Source: Methanobacteriota archaeon
GTDB lineage: Archaea; Halobacteriota; Methanosarcinia; Methanotrichales; Methanotrichaceae
DNA: 64,000 nucleotides
Direction: 5' to 3'
Assembly (NCBI GenBank): GCA_029553285.1
Contig: JAKPCO010000089.1
Location: forward strand, 1-64,000
Position numbers and translations under genes: made by a program. A model generated the notes under the pieces. It was not told the DNA's origin. It saw only the letters and a program-made list of their open reading frames with translations, and made no database searches. Positions 17,134 through 25,329 of the stretch are shown one piece after another (the first letter of the stretch is position 1; every line of letters starts with the position of its first letter).

Positions 17134-18282
17134 TTAGTATTTATATTCCTTGTATCTTTTATACACCCATAACCCCACTATCATCAATGGTAGAACGAGT
17201 AGGTAATACAGATATTTATACTCTCGTTCGAGAACGCTCACACTCGCAGAGGTCTTTGTGATTGACATGGTCTCCCCGCTGCGGTAGCTAACGGTCAGGG
17301 TGATAGTGTAGTTGCCGCTTCTCTCTCCACGCATCTCCGCAGTGTAGCTCTTCGCACTTCCGGGGGGTATCTCCGGGATGAGCTGATCCAGACCGGTGCA
17401 TCTCAGCCCCTCCGGCGGCTTCACCTCAGAGCTCACCTCGATCATTGTTGCGGTCGCCTGCCCTGTGTTCTCTATGCTCACCTCTATCGGGGCTGTCTCT
17501 CCGGATGTGACATTTGTGACGTTTATCCTCGCAACGAGATTAGGCCTCTTTGGGGGCGCCACTATTATCTCAAGAGGCTCTGTCGTGTTCGTCTTGATCC
17601 TGTCCTTCGCGTCTCTGTACCTGACCTCTATCTGGGGGACCTTGACGAGACCCTCCTTCACGGCGCGCATGACATAGACCGCGGAATCGGTCTCTCCAGG
17701 ACCGAGCTCGCTCTTTATCTTTGGCGGATATCCTGCTATGTATGCAAACTCAGCCAGCGGTGGTATATCGTATATCTCTATATTTCTGGCTGTATCGGTT
17801 CCGACGTTTCTCACCGTGACTGTCACCTTCACCTCATCGCCGTAGTTCACGGTGCTCTTATCGAAGCTCTTCTCCACCACAAGATTCGGAGCTGCCTTCA
17901 GCTCGCGCCTTTCAGCAACCTTCTTTCTGGGCGTTCCCAGGCTCTCTCTGTACTCGACCCTGAGCTTGGCCGACTCCTCATCGAATATGTCTGTTATTGT
18001 GAGAGTCAGGCCACCCTCCTCCGCGCCTCCGTTGAAGTTGTTCGGGCTGCCCTCTATCACGACCCTCTGCTCTTCGAACTTGCTGCCCTGGGTGACACGG
18101 AGCACAACAAGCCCGTCCTTAAGGGACTGTATGTCCACCAGCTCGGCCCTGTAATCGCCGATCTCCACACGGTCTCCGATGCTCAGGGTGAACTCCTGGA
18201 AGCTCACGCTCTGGTCATCGTTCTTCTCGGCTGTAAGAGCTGTATGCGTTATGAGAATGAGAAGCAGAAAGATGTATCGCAT
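17134..18282 (-). CDS. Membrane-anchored surface protein with CARDB/S-layer-type Ig-like domains
   Basis: 382 residues. Signal peptide (YIFLLLILITHTALTA), then beta-rich domains: 'VTVTVRNVGTDTARNIEIYDIPP' and 'IEVSIENTGQATATMIEVSSEVKPP' are CARDB/COG1361-like repeats. A single C-terminal membrane helix (YLYYLLVLPLMIVGLWVY) is followed by a short basic tail KRYKEYKY, so the bulk lies outside the cell. A GGTGAGCG ribosome-binding site precedes ATG 18282. Likely role: cell-surface architecture or adhesion; no specific ligand is suggested. It lies 17 bp after nadC and may be co-transcribed. Confidence 0.78.
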   Translation of the reverse strand: MRYIFLLLILITHTALTAEKNDDQSVSFQEFTLSIGDRVEIGDYRAELVDIQSLKDGLVVLRVTQGSKFEEQRVVIEGSPNNFNGGAEEGGLTLTITDIFDEESAKLRVEYRESLGTPRKKVAERRELKAAPNLVVEKSFDKSTVNYGDEVKVTVTVRNVGTDTARNIEIYDIPPLAEFAYIAGYPPKIKSELGPGETDSAVYVMRAVKEGLVKVPQIEVRYRDAKDRIKTNTTEPLEIIVAPPKRPNLVARINVTNVTSGETAPIEVSIENTGQATATMIEVSSEVKPPEGLRCTGLDQLIPEIPPGSAKSYTAEMRGERSGNYTITLTVSYRSGETMSITKTSASVSVLEREYKYLYYLLVLPLMIVGLWVYKRYKEYKY

Positions 18283-18299
18283 ATGCGCTCACCGCTCTT

Positions 18300-19118
18300 T
18301 CATCTGTTGCGGACCTCCATGCTGAAATCGATCCACCTGGCGCTGCGTGTCAGGGCCCCCATCGATATCACATCCACGCCTGTTGATGCGTATGCCTCGA
18401 GGTTGCCTGGATTTATCCCTCCTGAGGCCTCGAGTATGACTCTCGCTCTTATGCCCATCTCCTCGAGCATAGCAACGCCCCTCTTTATATCCTCAGGATC
18501 CATGTTGTCGAACATTATGATATCAGCTCCGAGCTCTGCAGCTCTCACCATCGTATCCAGATCCTCCACCTCGACCTCGATCCTCTTTGTGAAGCTGGCG
18601 CGCTTCCTCGCCTCCTTTATCGCATTCTCGAGGCCCATTATCGCTATGTGGTTGTCCTTTATCATGACAGCTCCTGAGAGGTTGAACCTGTGAGTATCCC
18701 CTCCGCCGATCAGGACAGCCTTCTTCTCAAAGTACCTGAATCCAGGCGTGGTCTTTCTCGTGCATGCTATCCTTACTTTCTGCGCCCTGAGCACGCATTC
18801 CCTTGTCAGAGTCGCTATTCCGCTCATCCTGCCGAGCATGTTCAGAGCCACCCTCTCGCCCCTCAGGATGTTCCGGGCGCTGCCGTGGAGAGCCAGGACC
18901 TCGGCTCCTGCAGGCGCATACTCCCCATCATCGAAGAGAGGATCCGCATTCACATCAAGGTATTCGAAGAGCTCCGAGACCTCCTCCAGGCCGGCAAGTA
19001 TGCAATCTTCCTTTGAGACTATCGCTGCATCCACATCCACCTCTGGAACCACGCCTGTTGAGTCGTCCCACTCGCCCAGGTCTTCCTCAAGAAATCGCTC
19101 GATATAAGACCGTAGCAT
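18300..19118 (-). CDS. nadC: Nicotinate-nucleotide pyrophosphorylase (quinolinate phosphoribosyltransferase)
   Basis: 272 residues from MLRSYIERFLEEDLGEWD. It converts quinolinate and PRPP to nicotinate mononucleotide. Landmarks: 'DDSTGVVP', 'GERVALNMLGRMSGIATLT', 'RKTTPGFRYFEKKAVLIGGGDTHRF' (split here as two motifs: RKTTPG and GGGDTHRFNL), 'EVEVEDLD', 'ASGGINPGNLEAYASTGVD'. The frame continues 79 codons upstream but without homology; a TATA-like GCTATAAATC on the minus strand (19144-19153) lies about 27 bases before ATG 19118, so a leaderless start is likely. It is divergent from nadX. Confidence 0.93.
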   Translation of the reverse strand: MLRSYIERFLEEDLGEWDDSTGVVPEVDVDAAIVSKEDCILAGLEEVSELFEYLDVNADPLFDDGEYAPAGAEVLALHGSARNILRGERVALNMLGRMSGIATLTRECVLRAQKVRIACTRKTTPGFRYFEKKAVLIGGGDTHRFNLSGAVMIKDNHIAIMGLENAIKEARKRASFTKRIEVEVEDLDTMVRAAELGADIIMFDNMDPEDIKRGVAMLEEMGIRARVILEASGGINPGNLEAYASTGVDVISMGALTRSARWIDFSMEVRNR

Positions 19119-19158
19119 ACCGCAAAGACTTTGATCTCCAATTGATTTATAGCCTTTG

Positions 19159-19968
19159 ATGCCCCTAAAAGTTGGCCTTGTAGGCTGCGGAGCCATAGGT
19201 TTTGAGATTGCGTCTGCAATAGACCGTGGGGAGATCGATGCGGATCTTGCAGCTGTCTTTGACAGGAACCCCAAGAACATGAGAAAGCTCATAGAGGCGA
19301 TGAGAAAGAGGCCTGAGGTTGTGGAGCTTGATGAGCTCGTGGAGCTCTCAGACATCGTCGTTGAGGCCGCATCTCAGGCTGCGGTCCCCCAGGTCGCAGA
19401 GGCAGCTCTCAAGCGCGGAAAGGATATCATGATCATGTCTGTGGGCGCGCTCATGGACAGAGAGCTTTACAGGAGGATATGCTCGATGGCCGAGTCGAAT
19501 GGCGGCAGGGTGTACATACCCTCAGGCGCCATAGCAGGTCTCGACGGTCTCAAGTCCGCCTCGATCGGTCGTCTGAAAAGGGTCGTTCTCACCAGCACAA
19601 AGCCGCCTGCCGGCCTTGAGGGCGCGCCGTATGTGGTCGAGAAAAATATAGATCTCCACTCATTCAGGGAGCCGACTTTGATCTATGAGGGACCAGCCTC
19701 AGAGGCTGTCAGGGCGTTCCCTGCGAACGTCAACGTCGCAGCGACCCTGAGTCTCACATACGGGCAGGATGCATGGGTCAGGATAGTGGTGGATCCAAAT
19801 GCCACAGTAAATGTCCATGAGGTGGTCGCTGAGGGTGATTTCGGCAGAATGGTGACAAGGGTTGAGAACGTCCCATCACCCAGGAATCCCAGGACGAGTT
19901 ACCTCGCCGCCCTATCAGCGATAGCTACCCTGAGAAACGCGACGCTGAACGTCAGGATCGGCACTTAA
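19159..19968 (+). CDS. nadX: L-aspartate dehydrogenase
   Basis: 269 residues from ATG 19159. It oxidises aspartate to iminoaspartate, which NadA condenses to quinolinate, replacing NadB. The N-terminal Rossmann motif 'VGLVGCGAIGFEIA' and the catalytic region 'GAIAGLDGLKSASIG', then 'ANVNVAATLSL', are typical. It is divergent from nadC, 40 bp away; nadA is 40 kb off at 59249. It heads an operon with DUF1890-DUF1894-MoaD-MoaE-CutA (10-bp gap to the next gene). Confidence 0.92.
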   Translation: MPLKVGLVGCGAIGFEIASAIDRGEIDADLAAVFDRNPKNMRKLIEAMRKRPEVVELDELVELSDIVVEAASQAAVPQVAEAALKRGKDIMIMSVGALMDRELYRRICSMAESNGGRVYIPSGAIAGLDGLKSASIGRLKRVVLTSTKPPAGLEGAPYVVEKNIDLHSFREPTLIYEGPASEAVRAFPANVNVAATLSLTYGQDAWVRIVVDPNATVNVHEVVAEGDFGRMVTRVENVPSPRNPRTSYLAALSAIATLRNATLNVRIGT

Positions 19969-19978
19969 TGGAGGAGAT

Positions 19979-20437
19979 ATGAGCAACCCTGACGCGCTTA
20001 TTCTCATGGGATGCCCTGAGGTGCCGGTTCAGATGAGTCTTGTGCTCTACCTGTCCGGGGCTCTCAGGGATAAAGGAATCGATGTTTTCATCGCTGGAAA
20101 TCCTGCAGCGCTCAACCTCGCCAGGGTCGCGGATCGGAAGAGGTGCTACCTGGGAAGACTGATCGAGCTTGAGAGGACGATAGCGGATATCGTTGAGGGG
20201 AGAAGATATTTCGGCATCTGCTTCGCCTTCGCTCACAACGATGCAGGGATCACATATGCTGCCACTGTCAGGGCGCTGCTGCCTGAGTCAAAGTTCTTCC
20301 TGATAATCTTCGGCAGGAATGCGGAGGAGCTTGCTGGCACTGTTGATTTCGATGCGGAGAAGGTCGTGGAGAGGGCGGTCCACAACCCTCTCGGGCTCAG
20401 GAAAAAGATTGACGGGGTGCTGGCATGGGCTGTATAG
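19979..20437 (+). CDS. DUF1890 family protein
   Basis: 152 residues. I recognise the DUF1890 family, found almost only in methanogens: 'MGCPEVPVQMSLVLYLSGAL' (split: MGCPEVPVQMS, LVLYLSGAL), 'AGNPAALNLARVAD', 'FAFAHNDAGITYAATV'. The N-terminal pattern suggests a Rossmann-like fold. The function is unknown. A GGAGGAG ribosome-binding site precedes the ATG. The gene overlaps the DUF1894 gene by 13 bp, and the two are usually neighbours. Confidence 0.8.
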   Translation: MSNPDALILMGCPEVPVQMSLVLYLSGALRDKGIDVFIAGNPAALNLARVADRKRCYLGRLIELERTIADIVEGRRYFGICFAFAHNDAGITYAATVRALLPESKFFLIIFGRNAEELAGTVDFDAEKVVERAVHNPLGLRKKIDGVLAWAV

Positions 20438-20733
20438 AGATGCTCAAACCCCAGGTTCTGCTGAGGGGTATATCGTTCAGAGAGGCCAGGGAGTACATAG
20501 AGTCGAGCTGCGACGAGTGCTACCATTTCCAGCCGGGGTTCAGGCTCTTCGGCGAGTACATAATCGGGGTGCCTCCGATAGCTGTTGGCATTATGAAGGA
20601 CGGAAGTGTTGTGTTCCCGTACACAAAACCGTGCCACGGGACCTTCGTGCTGAGGCACAGGGACGAGGCGGAGGCGGAGCGGGTCAGGAAGCTGGGAAGG
20701 GAGGAGGTCATGAGATCCCTTAAGAGGCGTTGA
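20425..20733 (+). CDS. DUF1894 family protein
   Basis: 102 residues, a small methanogen-specific family. It has 'SCDECYHFQPGFRLFGEYI', 'PPIAVGIMKD' and 'PYTKPCHGTFVLR'. The three conserved-looking Cys (two as CDEC) could bind metal. It overlaps the DUF1890 gene (13 bp) and the MoaD gene (4 bp), so translation is coupled. The function is unknown; position suggests work alongside the molybdopterin/tungstopterin proteins. Confidence 0.8.
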   Translation: MGCIEMLKPQVLLRGISFREAREYIESSCDECYHFQPGFRLFGEYIIGVPPIAVGIMKDGSVVFPYTKPCHGTFVLRHRDEAEAERVRKLGREEVMRSLKRR

Positions 20734-21014
20734 CCATGCGGATAAAGATCAGGGCGTTTGCCGGGTTCAGGGAGATCCTGGGGAAGGAGATGATTGTCGA
20801 GATCGGGAGCGGATCTAAAGTAGCGGATCTCATAAACCACCTCTGTGAAATAAAGCCTGAGCTCAGGGGGGCGCTCTTCTCCGATGCAGGAGAGCTCAGG
20901 GATTACTTCATGATCATGCTCAACCGGAGGAGGCTGGATCTGCCGGAGGATCTCAATGCAGACCTTTCTGATAACGACGAGGTGGCCATATTCCCGCCTG
21001 TGGCAGGTGGTTGA
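20730..21014 (+). CDS. MoaD/ThiS-type ubiquitin-like sulfur carrier
   Basis: 94 residues, ending in 'VAIFPPVAGG'. The C-terminal Gly-Gly is the residue pair that is adenylated and thiocarboxylated in MoaD. The fold motif 'IRAFAGFREILGKE' and 'DNDEVAIFPPV' are typical. MoaE follows at once, so the pair probably makes the dithiolene of molybdopterin or tungstopterin for formylmethanofuran dehydrogenase. In archaea such carriers may also tag proteins (SAMPylation). Overlaps DUF1894 by 4 bp. Confidence 0.9.
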   Translation: MTMRIKIRAFAGFREILGKEMIVEIGSGSKVADLINHLCEIKPELRGALFSDAGELRDYFMIMLNRRRLDLPEDLNADLSDNDEVAIFPPVAGG

Positions 21015-21413
21015 TTGATATCAGATGGCGAGATAGATCTGGTTGAGATCCTCGGCAGCTCCATAAAACCTGATGCTGGCGCTGTGGTCGCATTTGTTGG
21101 GGTGGTGAGAGCAGACCCCGGTGTCATGGGCCTGGAGGTGGAGGCGTATGAGGAGGCAGCTCTGGAGGAGCTCCGGAGAATAAAAGAGGAGGCAATCGCC
21201 CGCTTTGGAGTCTCCTCTGTTGATGTGGTGCACAGGACGGGGCGGCTCTCGCTGGGCGAGGTGATTGTTGTGGTGGTATGCGGATCATCCCACCGGAGGG
21301 AGGCTTTCCAGGCTTGCGAGTATGTTATCGACGAGCTGAAGAGAAGGGTTCCGATATGGAAGAAGGAGCAGACGGAGGAGGGTGAGAGATGGGTGAGAGG
21401 AGATGCATGCTGA
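21015..21413 (+). CDS. moaE: Molybdopterin synthase large subunit (MoaE)
   Basis: 132 residues. It shows 'GAVVAFVGVVRADP', 'EAYEEAALEELRRI', 'VHRTGRLSLGEVIVVV', 'CGSSHRREAFQACEYVIDELK' in part, and 'VPIWKKEQ' with the catalytic Lys. A TTG start immediately follows the MoaD stop; no ATG is available at the right place. With MoaD it converts precursor Z (cPMP) to molybdopterin. Confidence 0.92.
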   Translation: MISDGEIDLVEILGSSIKPDAGAVVAFVGVVRADPGVMGLEVEAYEEAALEELRRIKEEAIARFGVSSVDVVHRTGRLSLGEVIVVVVCGSSHRREAFQACEYVIDELKRRVPIWKKEQTEEGERWVRGDAC

Positions 21414-21706
21414 TAATAACCACAGCGCCTCCCGGAGACGCGGATCGTATAGCACAGTCCCTTGTTGAGGAGCATCTGGCAGCATGTGTCAGTGTGATCC
21501 CGGTCAGATCGCATTTCATCTGGGAGGGAAAGATCTCCAGGGAGAACGAGGAGATGCTCTTCATTAAAACAACATCCGATGCAGCAGATAGAGCATGCAT
21601 GCGGATCCTGGAGCTCCACAGCTACCAGCTGCCCGAGATCATAGCTCTGGAGATCGCGGATGGGCATGAGCCGTATCTGAGATGGATCCATGAGTCTGTG
21701 CGGTGA
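21389..21706 (+). CDS. cutA: CutA1 divalent-cation tolerance protein
   Basis: 105 residues from ATG 21389, or 99 from ATG 21407, each with a purine-rich site upstream. Landmarks are 'MLIITTAPPGDADRIAQSLV', 'ACVSVIPVRSHFIWEGKI', 'LFIKTTSD' and 'YQLPEIIAL'. CutA1 forms a very stable trimer; it binds copper-like metals in vitro, but its role is unsettled. It overlaps moaE by 25 bp and is the last gene of the operon. Confidence 0.9.
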   Translation: MGERRCMLIITTAPPGDADRIAQSLVEEHLAACVSVIPVRSHFIWEGKISRENEEMLFIKTTSDAADRACMRILELHSYQLPEIIALEIADGHEPYLRWIHESVR

Positions 21707-21977
21707 GTGTGCTGATGACCTCTGTTCTCCGGAGACCAACATTCAGGATGCTCAGGGAGGTTGTGGTGGGCCATATTCCCAGGAAGGCTGATGTGTTTGA
21801 ATCGTCGGAGTGGCAAACTCTGGGACTCGCGCCAGTGTCGATCAGCACTGCATCTCTCTGCGAGATTACCGGTTCGCCGGATCACCGGGATGAGCCTCCA
21901 CGGATTTTCATGTCCCTTAGCAGCCCTGCACGTCGTTCACGTCGCACTAACTCAGGAACCCCTTTGGATAGATTACA

Positions 21978-22397
21978 ATGGTGGTACATTGCATAAAGCA
22001 GAAACCGGAACCCTGGTACAGCGAGGGGCTGCGGTTTGAGTGCATTCGGTGTGGCAGTTGCTGCAGGGGCCCGGGAATCGTCTGGATCTCTCCCGAGGAG
22101 TGCAGCGCGATCGCGGAGTTTCTGGGTCTCCCTCAGGATGTGCTCATCGGGGAGTATCTTCTGGAGTGCGAGCACGGCTTCGTCCTCAGGGACCGTCTGG
22201 ATATGGGCTGTGTGATGCTGGATGGCGATCGATGCATCATCTACCCAGCACGACCTCTCCAGTGCAGGAGCTATCCATTCTGGGCGGAGATCCTGGAGAG
22301 CAGGGATGCATGGCTCTCTGAGGCATCAAGATGCCCTGGCATCAATCGAGGCCGCCTCTGGAGCTTCAGGGAGATACGGGGGAGGATGCTGAAATAA
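21978..22397 (+). CDS. YkgJ-family cysteine-cluster protein
   Basis: 139 residues. Eight Cys arranged as 'FECIRCGSCCRGPG', 'MGCVMLDGDRCIIYPARPLQCRSYPFW' (in parts: GDRCIIYPARPLQC), and 'ASRCPGI' fit the YkgJ / UPF0153 family, predicted to bind zinc or an iron-sulfur cluster. 'WFSC-x-x-C-x-x-CC' style proteins are common in methanogens. The 271 bp before it (21707-21977) hold no gene I can support. No function is assigned. Confidence 0.82.
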   Translation: MVVHCIKQKPEPWYSEGLRFECIRCGSCCRGPGIVWISPEECSAIAEFLGLPQDVLIGEYLLECEHGFVLRDRLDMGCVMLDGDRCIIYPARPLQCRSYPFWAEILESRDAWLSEASRCPGINRGRLWSFREIRGRMLK

Positions 22398-22680
22398 CGA
22401 GCGCTCCAGGAGATGTGAATGTATCACAGGTTCATCATTGAGCTCACGCGCATGTCACACTTGAATGCATCATGCCATGGGATCTGATTCCTGAGAGCCC
22501 ATTCAGTTATTCGAGCCCAGGGCCTGCTTCCCCAATGCTGTTCATTTAAAACACAACCGCAACTGTTAAATCCGATTCTCAGCATCCGCAGCCTTGATTG
22601 TACAGAGTTGTCCATGAATGCCAAAAATCTGGTAAGAAGGTCTGCCACACATCACGGCAGATTCAGAGGGCTGGTGGAGA
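22398..22680. other. Gap before the PaaK-like gene, with one dispersed repeat copy
   Basis: No open frame. 'CTGATTCCTGAGAG' then 'CATTCAGTTATTCGA' (22484-22515) is a third, diverged copy of the repeat also seen at 31417 and 34125. A TATA-like 'TGTTAAATCC' near 22564 could serve a downstream transcript. Confidence 0.4.
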
Positions 22681-23964
22681 ATGATGTCCAGGTATCACAA
22701 TGAAAGGATGGAAACTGCATCCAGAGAGGAGCTGCGCGATATCCAGACTGAGGGGCTCCGCAGAACTGTGCGTTACGTTTACGAATCAAATCCTGTTTAC
22801 AGAAAGCTCTTCGATGATCACGGAGTCTCGCCCAGGGAGATCAGAACTCTGGATGATATCCAGAGGCTGCCGATGATGAACAAGGAGCTGCTCAGAGAGA
22901 ACTACCCTCTGGGGCTCAGCTGTGCTCCCAGGGAGTCGATCGTGGAGATGCACATGTCTAGCGGCTCCACGGGGACCCCTGTGATAATGCCGTACACCGA
23001 GGGGGACCTCGCGCAGTGGGCGGAGTGCATGGCGAGGTGTTACACAATGTCCGGCGCCAGAAGGGGTGATGCCGTGCAGATCACGCCGCTCTTCGGGCTG
23101 TTCAACGGCGGCTTCGGCATGTACCATGGCGCAAGGGCTGCGGGCCTGTTTGTCATACCCGCAGGCCCCGGAAACACTGCAAGGCAGATCAGGCTCGCCA
23201 GGGATCTCAGGACCAGAATCATCACAGGGGTTGTGAGCTACGGACTGCGTCTTATAGAGGTGATGAAAGAGCTCAACGTGGAGCTGCCGGATCTCGAGAT
23301 CGGGATATTCGGAGCGGAGACGTTCTCGGATGCGATGAAGAGGAGAATCTCCACAGGTCTCGGCGTGGAGGTCTTCGACATATACGGAATGACTGAGACA
23401 GGTGGAGTCGGAACCCTCGGGATGGACTGCGCGGCGCACGATGGCATACACGTATGGGAGGACCATTACATCGTGGAGATTGTGGATCCTGATACAGGAG
23501 AGCCTGTGGAGGATGGCGATCCCGGGGAGCTCGTCGTGACCTCGATTACAAGAGAAGCGCTTCCTGTGATACGTTTTCGCACAGCCGATCTCACCAGAAT
23601 CATCTCGCGGGAGCGCTGCGATTGTGGCAGAACGCACATCAGGATAGCGCCCATAACAGGCAGGCTGGATGACATGCTCATAGTGAAGGGCGTGAACTTC
23701 TTCCCGAAGCAGGTTGAGCAGGCGCTGATGCAGATCCCCGGCGTCGGATCGAACTACCAGATCATCGTCGAGGAGATCGATGGCGTCAGGGATATCAGGA
23801 TCAACGTCGAGGCAGAGCCATGGGTGACGGGATACACAGTCGAGAAGGCGCTCAAGGAGGCTCTTGGCTTCAGCCCGAAGGGCGACGTCTTCCCCATAGG
23901 ATCTCTCCCGAGAAGCGATGGCAAGGCCCAGAGGGTTATCCACACGAAGCGCCAGACTGGATAA
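22681..23964 (+). CDS. Phenylacetate-CoA ligase / coenzyme F390 synthetase-like AMP-forming ligase
   Basis: 427 residues. The P-loop 'HMSSGSTGTPVIMPYT' and 'DIYGMTETGG' (A5 motif) with 'RFRTADLT' mark the PaaK group of adenylate-forming enzymes; the C-terminal 80 residues form the AMP-binding_C_2 lid ('MLIVKGVNFFPKQVEQAL'). Such genes in methanogens are often annotated as phenylacetate-CoA ligase or coenzyme F390 synthetase; sequence alone does not decide the acid used. A GGTGG site precedes ATG 22681. The small gap to purE (27 bp) suggests joint transcription. Confidence 0.85.
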   Translation: MMSRYHNERMETASREELRDIQTEGLRRTVRYVYESNPVYRKLFDDHGVSPREIRTLDDIQRLPMMNKELLRENYPLGLSCAPRESIVEMHMSSGSTGTPVIMPYTEGDLAQWAECMARCYTMSGARRGDAVQITPLFGLFNGGFGMYHGARAAGLFVIPAGPGNTARQIRLARDLRTRIITGVVSYGLRLIEVMKELNVELPDLEIGIFGAETFSDAMKRRISTGLGVEVFDIYGMTETGGVGTLGMDCAAHDGIHVWEDHYIVEIVDPDTGEPVEDGDPGELVVTSITREALPVIRFRTADLTRIISRERCDCGRTHIRIAPITGRLDDMLIVKGVNFFPKQVEQALMQIPGVGSNYQIIVEEIDGVRDIRINVEAEPWVTGYTVEKALKEALGFSPKGDVFPIGSLPRSDGKAQRVIHTKRQTG

Positions 23965-23991
23965 GGTTAATCATCATCCTGGGTTTCACTG

Positions 23992-24381
23992 ATGGATATG
24001 CCAGATGTATCGATAATCTCAGGATCAAAATCGGATCAGCATGTAGTGGACAGAGTTCTGAGAGTGCTTGATGAGGGTGGAGTGAGCTACGAGCACAGGG
24101 TCATCTCTGCGCACAGGAACCCGAGGGAGCTCGATCAGTACATAGAGAGCACGGATGCAAGGGTGTTCATAGCGGTCGCTGGAATGTCAGCTGCACTCCC
24201 CGGCGCGGTGGCCGCCAGGACCGAGAGGCCTGTGATAGGTGTGCCGGTGAGCGGAAAGCTTCTCGGAATAGATGCGCTTCTCTCCATAGTCCAGATGCCT
24301 CCCGGCGTGCCTGTTGCATGTGTCGGGATAGATGCAGGGGAGAATGCCGCATTATTGGCCCTGCGGATGCTAAAATCCTGA
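23992..24381 (+). CDS. purE: N5-carboxyaminoimidazole ribonucleotide mutase / AIR carboxylase subunit
   Basis: 129 residues. Signature '[20 protein letters not shown]', '[13 protein letters not shown]', '[26 protein letters not shown]' (in parts) is PurE. It acts in de novo purine synthesis, making CAIR. It is shorter than bacterial PurE (about 160), but the core is complete. A second ATG at 23998 is an option. purF lies 13 kb upstream, so purine genes are scattered. Confidence 0.92.
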   Translation: MDMPDVSIISGSKSDQHVVDRVLRVLDEGGVSYEHRVISAHRNPRELDQYIESTDARVFIAVAGMSAALPGAVAARTERPVIGVPVSGKLLGIDALLSIVQMPPGVPVACVGIDAGENAALLALRMLKS

Positions 24382-24390
24382 AGATAGCTA

Positions 24391-24398
24391 TTTATACC
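24391..24398 (+). promoter_or_regulatory. TATA box for uspA
   Basis: TTTATACC lies about 40 bases before the uspA ATG and about 27 before an A/G-rich stretch carrying AGGTGG, the ribosome-binding site. The leader would be very short. Confidence 0.45.
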
Positions 24399-24433
24399 AA
24401 GCCGTTGATAGGGGTCACAAAGGTGGGATTAGG

Positions 24434-24865
24434 ATGTACAAGCGTATTTTGATTGCCACAGATGGCTCCGACAAGTCCAGACTGGCTGCGCAGGAGGGGC
24501 TTGAGCTTGCGAAGGCTCTGGGTGCGGAGGTCCTGGCGCTTTACGTGGTCAACGAGGTAGTCATAGCGAGCGCTGTAAGACAGCTGGGTGCCGACAAGAA
24601 GGAGGTCGAGGCCAAGCTGCAGAAGCAGGGCGAGAAGGCGCTGGATGACATAAAGGAGATGGGCGAGAAGATCGGCGTCAAGGTGGAGCCTGTCATAAGG
24701 ATCGGGGCGCCTGCAAATGTCATCATAGATGTGGCCAGAACCGAGAACATCGACTGCATCGTTATGGGCAGCCACGGCGAGAGCGGCGTGTCGAAGCTTC
24801 TCATAGGCAGTGTGGTCCAGAAAGTCTTATATTGGGCAACAACTCCTGTCCTGGTAGTGAGATAG
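24434..24865 (+). CDS. Universal stress protein (UspA family)
   Basis: 143 residues. 'RILIATDGSDKSRLAAQEGL' opens the family fold, and 'GSHGESGVSKLLIGSVVQKV' is the G-x2-G-x9-G(S/T) ATP-binding motif, so this is the nucleotide-binding type. A helical insert (about 50-80, rich in K and E) is present. It has its own TATA box (24391-24398). A 38-codon membrane peptide gene follows with no gap, pointing to a linked function at the membrane. Confidence 0.92.
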   Translation: MYKRILIATDGSDKSRLAAQEGLELAKALGAEVLALYVVNEVVIASAVRQLGADKKEVEAKLQKQGEKALDDIKEMGEKIGVKVEPVIRIGAPANVIIDVARTENIDCIVMGSHGESGVSKLLIGSVVQKVLYWATTPVLVVR

Positions 24866-24982
24866 ATGACTGGCGGAGAGTTCGTCATAGCCGATTCGAT
24901 GGTATTTGGCGCATTTGCAGTTGTGTTTGTCGTTGGTACGCTCCTGGCTTATCTGGTCATAAGCCTGATAGGGGGCAGCTGA
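24866..24982 (+). CDS. Small single-span membrane peptide (38 aa), abutting uspA
   Basis: The ATG follows the uspA stop with no gap. The frame encodes a 9-residue head (MTGGEFVIA), then a hydrophobic run (VFGAFAVVFVVGTLLAYLVI) long enough for one membrane helix, and a short tail SLIGGS. A GGTAGTGAG stretch 6-13 bases upstream could bind the ribosome. Codon choice is like that of the neighbours. A strong stem-loop begins at its stop codon, consistent with the end of a two-gene transcript. I do not recognise the peptide. A partner or anchor role for UspA is only a guess. Confidence 0.6.
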   Translation: MTGGEFVIADSMVFGAFAVVFVVGTLLAYLVISLIGGS

Positions 24983-25013
24983 GGCGGGCGTGCGTCATCG
25001 GACAGCCGCCTCA
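24980..25013 (+). terminator. Terminator-like stem-loop after uspA operon
   Basis: TGAGGCGG / CCGCCTCA, an 8-bp perfect stem with an 18-base loop, followed by two T runs (GTTTTTG, CATTTTTATT). It starts on the stop codon of the 38-aa gene. Confidence 0.6.
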
Positions 25014-25329
25014 TGTCAACGTTTTTGATTCATTTTTATTGAGAGCTGGACCGGGCTCAAGTCGATCGCTATCTGCATACAAGAGGCCCAGCTCACAGGA
25101 TCTGGATTGTCACAGAGAGGCATGCCAAAATGATGAAAACTCCGCATGTAAGACGTGCCAAACAGATGGAAGTGTACAACGTGTGCGGATCCGCACAAAA
25201 TCACGATGCCAGTTTGGCTCTTTCCAGGCGATGAATGGAGTTACAAAGTGGCAATTCGGATGATCACGATCGCGGTTATGCACATCATGGTGACCTGCTC
25301 AGAAATGCACTGCATGAGGATCAGAAAGG
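25014..25329. other. 316-bp gap before the radical SAM gene
   Basis: No gene. 'GAGGCATGCCAAAATGATGAAA' (around 25113-25134) resembles 'GAGGCGTGCCAGAATGATGGGA' near 48600, a possible short shared motif. Otherwise nothing is seen. Confidence 0.3.

Noticed and set aside
20903-21742. 279-codon minus-strand frame over MoaD-MoaE-CutA
   Set aside because: Cys/Ser-rich shadow of the real genes; no motif.
22786-23943. 385-codon open frame on the minus strand
   Set aside because: It mirrors the PaaK-like gene, which has clear motifs. Long antisense frames are common at this base composition.
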